A stretch of 26,267 nt of DNA from an uncultured Eubacterium sp. Lineage in GTDB: Bacteria; Bacillota; Clostridia; Lachnospirales; Lachnospiraceae. A program made the translations under genes and the position numbers. The DNA is taken from contig CAJTLS010000033.1 of assembly GCA_910577295.1 (NCBI GenBank), positions 1 through 26,267 of the forward strand. Direction: 5' to 3'. The notes beneath the pieces were generated by a model. It saw only the letters and a program-made list of their open reading frames with translations, was not told where the DNA came from and searched no databases. Positions 6,550-14,887 of the stretch are shown here, in pieces; position 1 is the first letter of the stretch; each line of letters opens with the position of its first letter.

Positions 6550-9126
6550 ATGAACGGAAAAGGAAAAAAACATAGAGCAAAACGAGGGATTAGTTTGATT
6601 ATTCCCGTTATATTATTTTTTTCTATTATGGGTGTAGCTTTGTATTTGGCTGCGGATAAAATATCAACGCAGATGTCTGCTTCTGCTGTTGAAAATCTAA
6701 GTGAAAATTTGGATTTGATTGAGGGAACGATAGAGGTAATGTTAAAGCGGCAGGCAGAGTCTCAGAGACTGCTCGCACAGGAACTAGCCATTATGGATGA
6801 GCCGGAAGAATTTATCCGTTCCTACGATAGAAATAATACAATGGTCAAAATATCTATTGTACCGTCGGGAAAGACGGAAGGGATTTCTAATACGGGACAA
6901 ACATTTTCAGCAAAGAATTTGGATTTTTCTGCCCAAAAGATGGTAGAGGGTATGAAAATGTCCAAATCCTATGTAAATTCAATGGGAACATGGGCGTATA
7001 CGATGAAGTGTTCGGTTATAAAAGAAAAAAGAGAAATTGGAACTCTTTATGTGGAGTATGTTTATGATTCCTTAGAGAATGCCCTGCCCGATAAATTTTA
7101 TAATAATAGCGCCATTCTCTATATTATGGATGTAGAGAGCGAGAGGTTTGTATTAAAGCCGAAAGGAATGGGAGAGAGGGCAGCAGGCCATATAAATCTG
7201 TCAGACTTTTATCATGCCAATAAAGTATTAGAAGAAAAAATAAAGCAGAATGTTTCCGAACATATAAAAAGGGGAAAGAACATCATGTTTTATCATGATA
7301 TTCAGGAGAAAGAGTCTCTCATATATATGTGGCCGGTCAACGGTGGAACTACATACCTCATTGGATATGTGCCGGTAGAAGCAATACAGAGGGAAGGAAC
7401 GGCAGTAAATCACAATATATATTTTGTTGTGGCGGTGATGCTGCTTACCTTTTTCCTTTGCTGCGGATTGTTTGTCTTTAGCCATAGACAGCAGGACAAG
7501 AGCAGAAAGGAGAGGGAAAGGGAACGTGAGATACACAATAAACGGTTAGCGGAGGCATTGCAGACGGCACAGATTGCCAATGATTCAAAAACGACTTTTT
7601 TATCCAATATGTCACATGACATTCGGACTCCGATGAATGCGATATTGGGATTTACTTCCCTTCTTGCCAAGGAGGCGGATAATCCTGCAAAAGTAAAAGA
7701 GTATACGGAGAAAATTACTGCGTCAGGACAACATTTGCTGAGTCTGATAAATGATATTTTGGATGTGTCGAAGATTGAGAGTGGAAAAGTCGTACTTACT
7801 ATTGGAGAATTTACTCTGAGCAGTATGATTTCATCCATAGATGCCATTATACGTCCGGCAGCAGATGCCAGAGGACAGACATTCGAAGTTACGGTAAGCG
7901 GTGTAAAACATGAGTATTTGATAGGTGATGAGACAAGACTTAATCAGATTTTAATTAATCTTCTTTCAAATGCGGTGAAATATACTCCAGAGGGGGGAAA
8001 TATATGGCTGCGTATTATTGGATTGGAGCAGCGCTCTAGTCAGTATGAGCATATTCGAATCGAAGTTGAAGATAATGGTTATGGTATGACACCGGAATAT
8101 CTTGAGGTGATATTTGATGCCTTTACCAGAGCAGAGAATAGCACGACCAACAAGGTACAGGGGACCGGATTAGGTATGGCGATAACAAAAAATATCGTGA
8201 AACTGATGGGTGGAACGATTGAGGTCACCAGCGAAGTAAATAAGGGGAGCCGTTTTACGGTGGACTTGGAACTGCGTATTCCAGAAGAGGTGATAGATGA
8301 GCAGTTTTGGAAAGACCAAGGTGTTTCCCGAATGCTGGTTGTGGATGATGAAACGGATATTTTAAGCAACGTTCAAATGCTTATGGAAGAAACACCTGTT
8401 TCCGTGGACTTGTCGCAGAGTGGTGAGGATGGGATCCAACAGGTACGCAATGCCTGTGAGAAAGACAATCCATATCATCTTATCTTGTTGGATTGGAAAA
8501 TGCCGGGGATAAACGGCATTGAAGCGGCAAGACAGATTCGGGATATTGTGCCTGAGCATATTCCTATTTTTCTTTTGACATCTTATGATTGGGATGAATT
8601 AGAGGAAGAGGCAGTACAGGCGGGTGTTGATGGATTTCTATCCAAACCGTTTTTTGTATCTGCACTGAAAGAGAAGGTTCGGGAACTTCATTTTGATTCT
8701 TTAGGAGAGGGAATAACGGAAGATGACGGATGGGATTACAGTTTAGACGGACGAAATTTTCTTGTGGCCGAGGACAATGAAATCAATTCAGAAATTTTGT
8801 CGGAAGTATTAAAAGGAGAAGGGGCGACCTGTGAAATCACAGAAGATGGTAAATTGGCACTGGAACGTTTCTCCTGCGCTGAAAAGGGAGAGTTTGATGC
8901 CATTTTAATGGATGTTCAAATGCCGGTTATGAACGGATATGAGGCTACAAAGGCGATTCGGGCATTGGAGCGTGAAGATGCGAAAACGATACCAATTATT
9001 GCAATGACAGCAAATGCTTTTGCAGAAGATGTAAAAGATGCTTTGGCAGCGGGAATGAACGCACATATTGCTAAGCCGATTGACATGGAGTCAATAAAAA
9101 AGACGTTGAGCAAATACTTGCAATAG
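6550..9126 (+). CDS. Hybrid sensor histidine kinase with two receivers
   Basis: An 858-residue membrane kinase. It has a first membrane segment at residues 14-34, an extracellular sensing region to about 285 (probably Cache-like by size, not proven), a second membrane segment at 290-312, and a basic/acidic coiled linker. HisKA follows with the phospho-accepting His356 in SHDIRTP, then HATPase_c with NLLSNAVKYTPEGG, DNGYGM and GTGLGMAI. Receiver 1 has VVDDETD and Asp648 in LLDWKMPG; receiver 2 has VAEDNEINSE and Asp788 in LMDVQMPVMNG. All phosphorelay residues are present, but no Hpt domain is attached, so the phosphoryl acceptor lies elsewhere or receiver 2 has another role. A solute-binding lipoprotein gene follows after 14 bp and is probably co-transcribed. 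Confidence 0.93.
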   Translation: MNGKGKKHRAKRGISLIIPVILFFSIMGVALYLAADKISTQMSASAVENLSENLDLIEGTIEVMLKRQAESQRLLAQELAIMDEPEEFIRSYDRNNTMVKISIVPSGKTEGISNTGQTFSAKNLDFSAQKMVEGMKMSKSYVNSMGTWAYTMKCSVIKEKREIGTLYVEYVYDSLENALPDKFYNNSAILYIMDVESERFVLKPKGMGERAAGHINLSDFYHANKVLEEKIKQNVSEHIKRGKNIMFYHDIQEKESLIYMWPVNGGTTYLIGYVPVEAIQREGTAVNHNIYFVVAVMLLTFFLCCGLFVFSHRQQDKSRKEREREREIHNKRLAEALQTAQIANDSKTTFLSNMSHDIRTPMNAILGFTSLLAKEADNPAKVKEYTEKITASGQHLLSLINDILDVSKIESGKVVLTIGEFTLSSMISSIDAIIRPAADARGQTFEVTVSGVKHEYLIGDETRLNQILINLLSNAVKYTPEGGNIWLRIIGLEQRSSQYEHIRIEVEDNGYGMTPEYLEVIFDAFTRAENSTTNKVQGTGLGMAITKNIVKLMGGTIEVTSEVNKGSRFTVDLELRIPEEVIDEQFWKDQGVSRMLVVDDETDILSNVQMLMEETPVSVDLSQSGEDGIQQVRNACEKDNPYHLILLDWKMPGINGIEAARQIRDIVPEHIPIFLLTSYDWDELEEEAVQAGVDGFLSKPFFVSALKEKVRELHFDSLGEGITEDDGWDYSLDGRNFLVAEDNEINSEILSEVLKGEGATCEITEDGKLALERFSCAEKGEFDAILMDVQMPVMNGYEATKAIRALEREDAKTIPIIAMTANAFAEDVKDALAAGMNAHIAKPIDMESIKKTLSKYLQ

Positions 9127-9140
9127 AGAGGGAGAGCGCG

Positions 9141-10460
9141 ATGATTATTCATTTGAAGAAAAACGGGAAAAGATTAGCTGCTTTATTGCTTATAGGAGCA
9201 ATGATGGTTACTATGGCTGCCTGTGCGAGACAAGAGGATTTTCAGGAGAACCTTGTGCGTGACCGGGTGAATAATACGAAGATGGTTAATTTATTTGGAC
9301 CAATGGAAAGAACCGACCCAGATGCCGATAATATTGCGAGAACGGCATTTGATATTACGGTCAGCGCAGCAGAAAAGAAAACGGGAATCATGGTAGAGTA
9401 CAGAACATATACCGCAGAAAATTATAAAGAGAAAACCTATGATGATGTAACGCTTGACAGGGCACGTAATAATATGGACGATTTGTATTTGTTAAATCCG
9501 GATACAATTCAGGTGTTGGGTAATGAGGGGAAGCTGGCAGATTTATCAGAACTTGACAGCGCTAAAAACCTCAGAGATGTTGTAAAGATTGCGAATACGG
9601 TAAATGGGAAATTGGTGGCAATTCCTCAGGAAGTGGTAGTGCATGGATTATTCGTCAACAAAGATATGTTTGATAAATATAATCTGAAGCTTCCTGCTAC
9701 TCCGGAAGAGCTTCTCGAGTGTTGCCGGGTATTTAAGAAAAATGGAATAGAAACGCCGATAGGTGCAAACCGATGGTGGCTAGAGTGTTTTGTTCTTGCT
9801 CAGGCCTATGCAGATATGTATAACGGAGGCCATACGGACGAGGAGATTGCACAGATTAACAGTGGTGCAAAGAGGCTGCGTGATTATATGCGCCCCGGTT
9901 TTGAATATTTGCAAAAATTAATAGATTTAGGATATATTGATGCCAAAAAGGCATACACATATGAGGCGATAGATGGTGAGGGACCGGATTTTATAGCGCA
10001 GAAGATGCCAATTGTTATGGCATATTGGGGAGCGGCTAATGCAGAAACTGCTTATGGTAAAGTGGACTTTAATTTGCAGGTAATTGGTTTTCCTAGTCAT
10101 CTTGGCCAGATGCCAGTGATTTCCATGACCGGATATGGCATTCACGCCGATGCGGATAATCTGAAAAATGCAAAGGAGGTTCTGGATATTATTTTGTCTG
10201 ATGAGCAGCTTAAGATATATACAGACACGAACAAAGTAATTTCTCCATCAAAGAATGTAGAAGTAGATTGTATCGATGCATTAGTACCACTGAAAGAGAA
10301 AGTAAATGAGGGAACCTATGTACTTGGCTCCAATGCCGGAATGAAAGTAGAGCAGTGGGGGAATATATGCAACATCGTGAGGGATTTGTTGAAAGGCTCT
10401 TCTGTGGAGGAATGTATGAAGAAGTTTGATAAGTTGCAAAATGATTCGCTGGCAAAATAA
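9141..10460 (+). CDS. Orphan family 1 solute-binding lipoprotein
   Basis: A 439-residue extracellular binding protein of the ABC sugar-type SBP family 1. The signal has a basic start, a hydrophobic core (residues 12-25) and a lipobox MAAC with Cys28 as the lipidation site. The fold pattern is typical: AIPQEVVVHGLFVNKDMFDK, a LPATPEELLE helix, then MPIVMAYWGAA. No permease or ATPase follows; the next gene is on the other strand. It sits 14 bp after a hybrid kinase, behind a good ribosome site (GAGGGAGAG). This arrangement suggests it presents a ligand to the kinase sensor domain rather than, or as well as, feeding a transporter encoded elsewhere. The ligand is probably a saccharide by family. 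Confidence 0.85.
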   Translation: MIIHLKKNGKRLAALLLIGAMMVTMAACARQEDFQENLVRDRVNNTKMVNLFGPMERTDPDADNIARTAFDITVSAAEKKTGIMVEYRTYTAENYKEKTYDDVTLDRARNNMDDLYLLNPDTIQVLGNEGKLADLSELDSAKNLRDVVKIANTVNGKLVAIPQEVVVHGLFVNKDMFDKYNLKLPATPEELLECCRVFKKNGIETPIGANRWWLECFVLAQAYADMYNGGHTDEEIAQINSGAKRLRDYMRPGFEYLQKLIDLGYIDAKKAYTYEAIDGEGPDFIAQKMPIVMAYWGAANAETAYGKVDFNLQVIGFPSHLGQMPVISMTGYGIHADADNLKNAKEVLDIILSDEQLKIYTDTNKVISPSKNVEVDCIDALVPLKEKVNEGTYVLGSNAGMKVEQWGNICNIVRDLLKGSSVEECMKKFDKLQNDSLAK

Positions 10461-10492
10461 TTTACAAGCTCATTTAAAGGTACGCATTTCTG

Positions 10493-11191
10493 TCAGGAGG
10501 AGGCAAGCGTCCCTTTTAGCGCCCAATCCCCATGCCCCGGCATAATCAGGGTGTCATCGGAAAGGGAATCCAGATAAGGTTTGGTTATCGAATTAAAATC
10601 TTTTTTGCTTCCTCCCGGAAGACGTGTTATCGTATCATATCCATTTACCAGACTGTCACCGGTAAAGACGATTTTCGGTGTCAGTCCTTTTTTTGACACA
10701 TTAAGGCAGATGCACTGACTGCATTCGGAGTGCCCCGGCGTGTGGGTAATCGCAACTTCATAGCTGCCAAAAGGAAAGCTTATTTCTCTGTCAAAAGTTT
10801 TGTCGGCTTCACAGGTAAAGTCAGGTTCAAAAAACTGCATGCATCGTTCCTGCTCTTCCTCGGTCTTTCCCATAATCAATACGGAGGAAAATGCGGCAAG
10901 ATTTCTATGTGCGTTTATAATATTTTCTGCACAGTATTCCGAGCAAAGGAGTGTACAATTAACCTGCTCACGCAGCCAGTTCATGCCGGAAATATGGTCA
11001 TAGTGGGAATGGGTGAGAAGTACTGTGGCGTGTGAAAGCGTGCTAAGGACGGTATACGCTTCCTCTGAAATGAGAGGGTCGATAATTAGCGCTTCTTTTT
11101 CATTTTCGTCATTTATTACAATATACATCCGCGAATCCAATATCGGCATGGAGTAAACATATATTTTTGTGTTGTCTTTTATATAGTGCAT
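10493..11191 (-). CDS. Metallo-beta-lactamase-fold hydrolase
   Basis: A 232-residue predicted zinc hydrolase of the glyoxalase II-like MBL group. Metal-binding motifs are LLTHSHYDHISGM (HxHxDH), a later His in HTPGHSECSQC, Asp in FTGDSLV, and His in MPGHGD. The open frame extends further upstream to 11263, but I place the start at ATG 11191, because GAGGAG lies at the right distance before it and MHYIKDNTKIYVYSMPI begins the conserved fold. It converges with the solute-binding gene (32-bp gap). A promoter and a palindrome lie just upstream, so it is probably regulated by a repressor. Substrate not identifiable. Confidence 0.85.
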   Translation of the reverse strand: MHYIKDNTKIYVYSMPILDSRMYIVINDENEKEALIIDPLISEEAYTVLSTLSHATVLLTHSHYDHISGMNWLREQVNCTLLCSEYCAENIINAHRNLAAFSSVLIMGKTEEEQERCMQFFEPDFTCEADKTFDREISFPFGSYEVAITHTPGHSECSQCICLNVSKKGLTPKIVFTGDSLVNGYDTITRLPGGSKKDFNSITKPYLDSLSDDTLIMPGHGDWALKGTLASS

Positions 11192-11253
11192 AGCAATCTC
11201 CTCATTTTTTAACTGTTCTTCATCTGCCCATTGTTGGCTGGGCAACACGCATA

Positions 11254-11292
11254 ATGCAGTCATTTACTTAGAAAACAAGTAAGTGACTGCAT
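11254..11292. promoter_or_regulatory. Operator-like palindrome before MBL hydrolase
   Basis: Arms of 16 bp, ATGCAGTCATTTACTT (11254-11269) and AAGTAAGTGACTGCAT (11277-11292), pair with one mismatch around a 7-nt centre. It begins 3 bp downstream of the -10 box of the MBL promoter and covers the predicted start. The TTACTT/AAGTAAG core resembles operators of HxlR- or MarR-type repressors, but no such gene is next to it. Confidence 0.6.
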
Positions 11293-11294
11293 TT

Positions 11295-11323
11295 AGTTTA
11301 GCATACTGTTAATATCTTTACAA
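11295..11323 (-). promoter_or_regulatory. Predicted promoter of MBL hydrolase
   Basis: Reading the - strand, TTGTAA (11323-11318) and TAAACT (11300-11295) are 17 bp apart. The transcript would start in the palindrome at 11254-11292 and run into the hydrolase gene. Confidence 0.55.
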
Positions 11324-11618
11324 CCGTGATTGGTCTATTGATTTGGATAAATCATTTTTTTTGAATCGGAATCCATATTTCAGTATGGTAGTTTCATCAA
11401 TAATGAAGTAAGTTTTTTCATTATACATAAAAAGAGGATACTTTTCAATTATCCAGACAGTTATCAGTTGTTGCATTATAAGTGACAGTGAAGAAAATAT
11501 ACAGTATATTATAGGTATAGGTGACTTAAGGACAAATATATGGTAGAATTATTTATATATTTGTCTACTGGTAAATCAGATTTTTAAAGAAAATAAAAAA
11601 TTAAGGAGAGTTTTTCAA
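11324..11618. other. AT-rich intergenic region before MmcQ-like gene
   Basis: About 295 bp with no credible gene. It contains one inverted repeat, GACAAATATAT (11531-11541) and ATATATTTGTC (11555-11565), with a 13-nt loop, 54 bp before the MmcQ-like start. A TAGAAT lies in its loop (11544-11549) but has no clear -35 partner. Function unknown. Confidence 0.4.
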
Positions 11619-11981
11619 ATGAGATATGATTGGATTAATGATTATTTATTGTCAAAGAAAGGTGTATCCAAAAATCTTGAAAATTGGAATTGGATTAGAT
11701 ACCAAATTGGCGGTAAAATGTTTGCGGCTGTCTGTCTAGGTGAAGATGATGTACCATATTGTATTACTCTAAAATTGGAGCCGAATGAAGGCGCTTTTTT
11801 ACGAGAACAATATGAGGATATCTATCCCGGATACTATATGAATAAAATTCATTGGAATTCCATTAATCCGGACGGCGCTGTTCCCGATGAATTATTGAAA
11901 GATTTACTGGATAAATCCTACGATTTAGTTTTAGCAGGCTTTAGTAAAAAGAAACAGGCAGAAATATTAGAAGACGTATAA
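11619..11981 (+). CDS. MmcQ/YjbR-like small protein
   Basis: A 120-residue cytoplasmic protein with the pattern of the MmcQ/YjbR (DUF419) family, a CyaY-like alpha-beta fold sometimes annotated as DNA-binding without clear proof. Key signs are an N-terminal helix, WNWIRYQIGGKMFAAVCLGE, the CITLKLEP strand, YPGYYMNKIHWNSI and a C-terminal helix SYDLVLAGFSKKKQ. Length is normal for the family. AAGGAGAG lies 10 bp before the ATG. It stands alone between the MBL hydrolase and the glycosylation operon, and nothing around it suggests a role. Confidence 0.8.
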   Translation: MRYDWINDYLLSKKGVSKNLENWNWIRYQIGGKMFAAVCLGEDDVPYCITLKLEPNEGAFLREQYEDIYPGYYMNKIHWNSINPDGAVPDELLKDLLDKSYDLVLAGFSKKKQAEILEDV

Positions 11982-12001
11982 TATCCCTTGCTGTGCCAGT
12001 C

Positions 12002-12030
12002 TTTACAGATGAATTACGGTATGATAGTAT
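12002..12030 (+). promoter_or_regulatory. Possible promoter of nonulosonate-Maf operon
   Basis: TTTACA (12002-12007) and TAGTAT (12025-12030) are 17 bp apart, about 60 bp before the deacetylase start. I looked for a flagellar sigma-28 motif (TAAA then GCCGATAA) here and did not find one. Confidence 0.3.
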
Positions 12031-12090
12031 AAAGAAAGACAGGAAAAAAACGGAAAGGCGGCATTTCAGGTGCTGCAGGGTGTCAAAACA

Positions 12091-13059
12091 ATGAAACCGA
12101 TTCATGTGATTATGTATCATTATGTACGTGATTTAAGAAACAGCGATTATCCGGCAATTAAGGGGTTGGATAAAGCTCTGTTTGAGGAGCAGATAGAATA
12201 TTTATTAAAGCATTTTAATCCTCTTAGGATGGAGGATATTTTACAGGCATACCGGGAACAGGATTTTTCTTCAGTTGCGGAAAATGGTTTTTTACTGACT
12301 TTTGACGACGGTTATATCGACCATTACGAAGTAGTTTATCCGATTCTAAAAAAATTTGGCATTCAGGGGGCCTTTTTTCCCAATGCAATGGCTTTAAAAG
12401 AGCATAAATTATTGACGGTAAACCGTATTCATTTTATTTTGGCAGAAGCCGAGGTGCGTGGTCGGGAGGCAATTACAGAACTAGTTCAGGACTGTTTTCG
12501 GGAAATGGATGAATACCGTAAACAGGGATTGGAAATTCCGGCAAATGAGGCGCTTTATAACGAGTTGGCGGTGGCGAATCGATGGGATACGGCAGAAGTT
12601 ATTTTTGTTAAGAGACTGTTGCAGAATGCGTTGCCAGAAGATATACGGACAGAGATAGCAAAAAGATTATTTCAAAAATATGTAGGGCGGGAGGAGAGCG
12701 ACTTTGCCAAAGAACTCTATCTGGATAGCAGACAAATGCGGCAGATGCGGGAGGATGGTATGTTTTTTGGGCTGCATGGCTACGACCATTATTGGCTTGG
12801 AAAGCTGGATGCTCCGGCGATGGAGCAGGATATAGAGAAAGCGCTTGCATTTATGAAAGATGTAATAAATCCCAACGAGTGGGTAATGAACTATCCTTAC
12901 GGCAATTATAGTGATGCTGTGATAGACTACATAAAAACACAGGGATGTGCGCTGGGTGTTTCCGTAGAGGCGCGGGCAGTAAAATTAGGGGAAGACAACC
13001 GGTTTGCTCTTCCGAGATGGGATTGCAATGATGTGTATCCAAAAGGAACGATGGTTTAG
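12091..13059 (+). CDS. Polysaccharide deacetylase family protein (CE4-like)
   Basis: A 322-residue NodB-type deacetylase, predicted to remove acetyl groups from an amino sugar. The Asp-containing motif LTFDDGYIDHYE is near residues 68-79, and a His pair in LHGYDHYW near residues 229-233 would complete the metal site. A helical insert of about 110 residues separates them, as in relatives encoded beside neuB genes. The family opening MKPIHVIMYHYVR favours ATG 12091 over an upstream GTG at 12070. It is the first gene of a four-gene operon with nonulosonate synthase, CMP-transferase and Maf. This suggests it trims an N-acetyl group on the nonulosonate or on its precursor. There is no signal peptide, so it acts inside the cell. 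Confidence 0.83.
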   Translation: MKPIHVIMYHYVRDLRNSDYPAIKGLDKALFEEQIEYLLKHFNPLRMEDILQAYREQDFSSVAENGFLLTFDDGYIDHYEVVYPILKKFGIQGAFFPNAMALKEHKLLTVNRIHFILAEAEVRGREAITELVQDCFREMDEYRKQGLEIPANEALYNELAVANRWDTAEVIFVKRLLQNALPEDIRTEIAKRLFQKYVGREESDFAKELYLDSRQMRQMREDGMFFGLHGYDHYWLGKLDAPAMEQDIEKALAFMKDVINPNEWVMNYPYGNYSDAVIDYIKTQGCALGVSVEARAVKLGEDNRFALPRWDCNDVYPKGTMV

Positions 13060-13092
13060 CATATTAGGAGAGTATCTGAGGGGAGAGAAGAG

Positions 13093-14133
13093 ATGAAAAG
13101 ACAATTTAAGATTGGGGATATTTTAGTCGGTGATTCAAATCGGGCGCTCGTTATTCCAGAGATCGGCATTAATCATGAGGGGAGTCTGGCCGTTGCCAAA
13201 GAGATGGCCGACGCGGCGCGGCGCGCAGGAGCCCGTTTGATTAAACACCAGACGCATATAGTAGAAGATGAGATGTGTCAGGTTGCGAGAAAAGTAGTGC
13301 CGGGCAACTCTACGGATTCCATTTATGATATTATGGCGAGATGCGCATTGAATGAGGAAGAGGAGAGGGAGTTTAAGGAATATACCGAGGAGCTGGGAAT
13401 GGTATTTTTGAGTACTCCGTTTTCGCGGGCGGCGGCAGACCGTCTGGAGCGCATGGGAGTTCAGGCCTATAAGATTGGCTCAGGAGAGCTCAATAATTAT
13501 CCGCTCATTGAGCATGTGGCGGAATTTGGGAAACCGATGATTGTATCGACGGGGATGAATGACATTCCGGCGATAGCAAAGACGGTAAATATTTTGGAGC
13601 GCTACGGTGTGTCGTATGCATTGATGCATACGACGAATCTCTATCCGACGAAACCGGAGTGGGTGCGGCTCGGCGCCATGCAGGATTTGATGAGAGAGTT
13701 TTCCGGTGTTCCGGTTGGATTGTCTGACCACACACAAAATAATAATGCCTGTATTGCCGCTATGGCAATGGGAGCAGATGTCGTTGAGAGACATTTTACG
13801 GACAGGATGGAGAGAACGGGGCCGGATATTGTCTGCTCGATGGACGAGGCGGCTTGTTCCGAACTGCTGCAGGCGGCGAAGGAAGTGCCTAAGATGCGGG
13901 GCGGTGAGAAAGTGGCCTTGCCGGAGGAGCAAGTGACGATTGATTTTGCTTTTGCCACGGTTGTGACGATAGCTCCGGTGAAAAAGGGGGAGCAGTTTAC
14001 GAAAGACAATCTGTGGGTGAAACGTCCGGGAACAGGTAGTATTCTGGCGGAGGAATATGATTCGATTCTGGGGAAAACGGCTGCTGCGGACATTGATACG
14101 GATGTGCAACTGACTTATGATATGATACGATAG
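13093..14133 (+). CDS. neuB: Nonulosonic acid synthase (NeuB/LegI/PseI family)
   Basis: A 346-residue enzyme condensing phosphoenolpyruvate with an N-acyl hexosamine to make a nine-carbon sialic-like acid. The TIM barrel (about residues 1-275) shows IGINHEGSLAVAKEM, RLIKHQTH, FLSTPFSRAAADRL, YKIGSGELNNYPLI, LMHTTNLYPT, GLSDHT and ERHFTDRMERTGPD. A C-terminal SAF/antifreeze-like domain follows (about 285-346, with VKRPGTGSILAEEYD). All barrel motifs look intact. Whether the product is neuraminic, legionaminic or pseudaminic acid cannot be read from the family alone. No NeuC, PseB or LegB type precursor genes are in the window. The symbol is given for the family. Confidence 0.9.
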   Translation: MKRQFKIGDILVGDSNRALVIPEIGINHEGSLAVAKEMADAARRAGARLIKHQTHIVEDEMCQVARKVVPGNSTDSIYDIMARCALNEEEEREFKEYTEELGMVFLSTPFSRAAADRLERMGVQAYKIGSGELNNYPLIEHVAEFGKPMIVSTGMNDIPAIAKTVNILERYGVSYALMHTTNLYPTKPEWVRLGAMQDLMREFSGVPVGLSDHTQNNNACIAAMAMGADVVERHFTDRMERTGPDIVCSMDEAACSELLQAAKEVPKMRGGEKVALPEEQVTIDFAFATVVTIAPVKKGEQFTKDNLWVKRPGTGSILAEEYDSILGKTAAADIDTDVQLTYDMIR

Positions 14134-14159
14134 AATGAGGCAGAAAGGAGTGGTTCGCA

Positions 14160-14864
14160 ATGATATCGGGGAAAAGAGTATTAGCCTTGATTCCGGCGAG
14201 GGGAGGAAGTAAGGGAATTAAGGGAAAGAATATCATTGATTTGTGTGGAAAACCTTTGATTGCGTATTCGATTGATGCGGCAAAAGAGAGCGCCTGTGTC
14301 GACCGTATTGTTGTGACGACAGATTCGCAGGAAATACAAAAGGTGAGCGCCGACTGTGGGGCATATGTACCATTTTTGCGTCCGCCGGAACTGGCGTCGG
14401 ATACGGCGAAGACGATTGACGCCGTGCTGCATGCGGTGAACTGGCTGAAAGAGCGGGGAGAGAACTATGATATTTTACTTTTACTGCAGCCCACCCAGCC
14501 ATTGAGACGGGCACAGGATATTGACGCCGCCCTCAATGTGTTTGTGGAAAGTGGGGAGCGGGGGGTAGTTTCCGTGCGACCGGTAGAAGAACACCCGATT
14601 CTGATGCGTACGATGGATGGGGGAGAGATGAAGCATGTGCTGCCTCTTGGAAGCACTGTTCGTCGACAGGATATGCCGGAGTATGTTCTTGTTGATGGCA
14701 GTATATATATTAACCGCATTGCAGACTTGAGTGAGAAGACAAGTTTTAATGATAATCCAGTTCCTTATCGTATGGAAAAACAGTACAGTGTCGATATTGA
14801 TGAGTGGCCTGATTTGGAACTGGCAAAATGGTATCTGCAAAAAAATGTGCAGACAACAAAATAG
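14160..14864 (+). CDS. neuA: CMP-nonulosonate cytidylyltransferase (NeuA/LegF/PseF family)
   Basis: A 234-residue enzyme that joins the nonulosonic acid to CTP to give the CMP-activated donor. The N-terminus ALIPARGGSKGIKGKNI is the nucleotide-binding motif of the family. DRIVVTTDSQEIQ, LRPPELASDTA, LLLLQPTQPLR and a late DIDEWPDLELA complete the pattern. Its length matches single-domain bacterial enzymes. It lies 26 bp after the synthase behind AAAGGAG, and 23 bp before the maf gene that would use its product. The actual sugar is unresolved, as for the synthase. Confidence 0.9.
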   Translation: MISGKRVLALIPARGGSKGIKGKNIIDLCGKPLIAYSIDAAKESACVDRIVVTTDSQEIQKVSADCGAYVPFLRPPELASDTAKTIDAVLHAVNWLKERGENYDILLLLQPTQPLRRAQDIDAALNVFVESGERGVVSVRPVEEHPILMRTMDGGEMKHVLPLGSTVRRQDMPEYVLVDGSIYINRIADLSEKTSFNDNPVPYRMEKQYSVDIDEWPDLELAKWYLQKNVQTTK

Positions 14865-14887
14865 CAGAACGGAAATGAGGATTAAAT

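Noticed and set aside
7410..7847. 145-codon - strand frame opposite the kinase
   Set aside because: Antisense to the kinase membrane segment and His box; composition is that of a reverse shadow (Ser/Leu/Cys-rich) with no ribosome site of note.
11192..11263. 24-residue N-terminal extension of the MBL hydrolase
   Set aside because: The internal ATG at 11191 has GAGGAG at proper distance and the extension overlaps the operator palindrome region, so it is probably untranslated leader.
11531..11565. Inverted repeat before the MmcQ-like gene as a terminator or riboswitch
   Set aside because: Arms are almost all A and T and no T tract or conserved aptamer shape is visible, so chance in AT-rich DNA is likely; kept only as a note in the intergenic entry.
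13480..14160. Long - strand open frames (up to 226 codons) opposite the NeuB-type gene
   Set aside because: They lie wholly antisense to a motif-complete NeuB gene in GC-richer DNA where stop-free shadows are common, and their translations are low-complexity with no recognisable domain.
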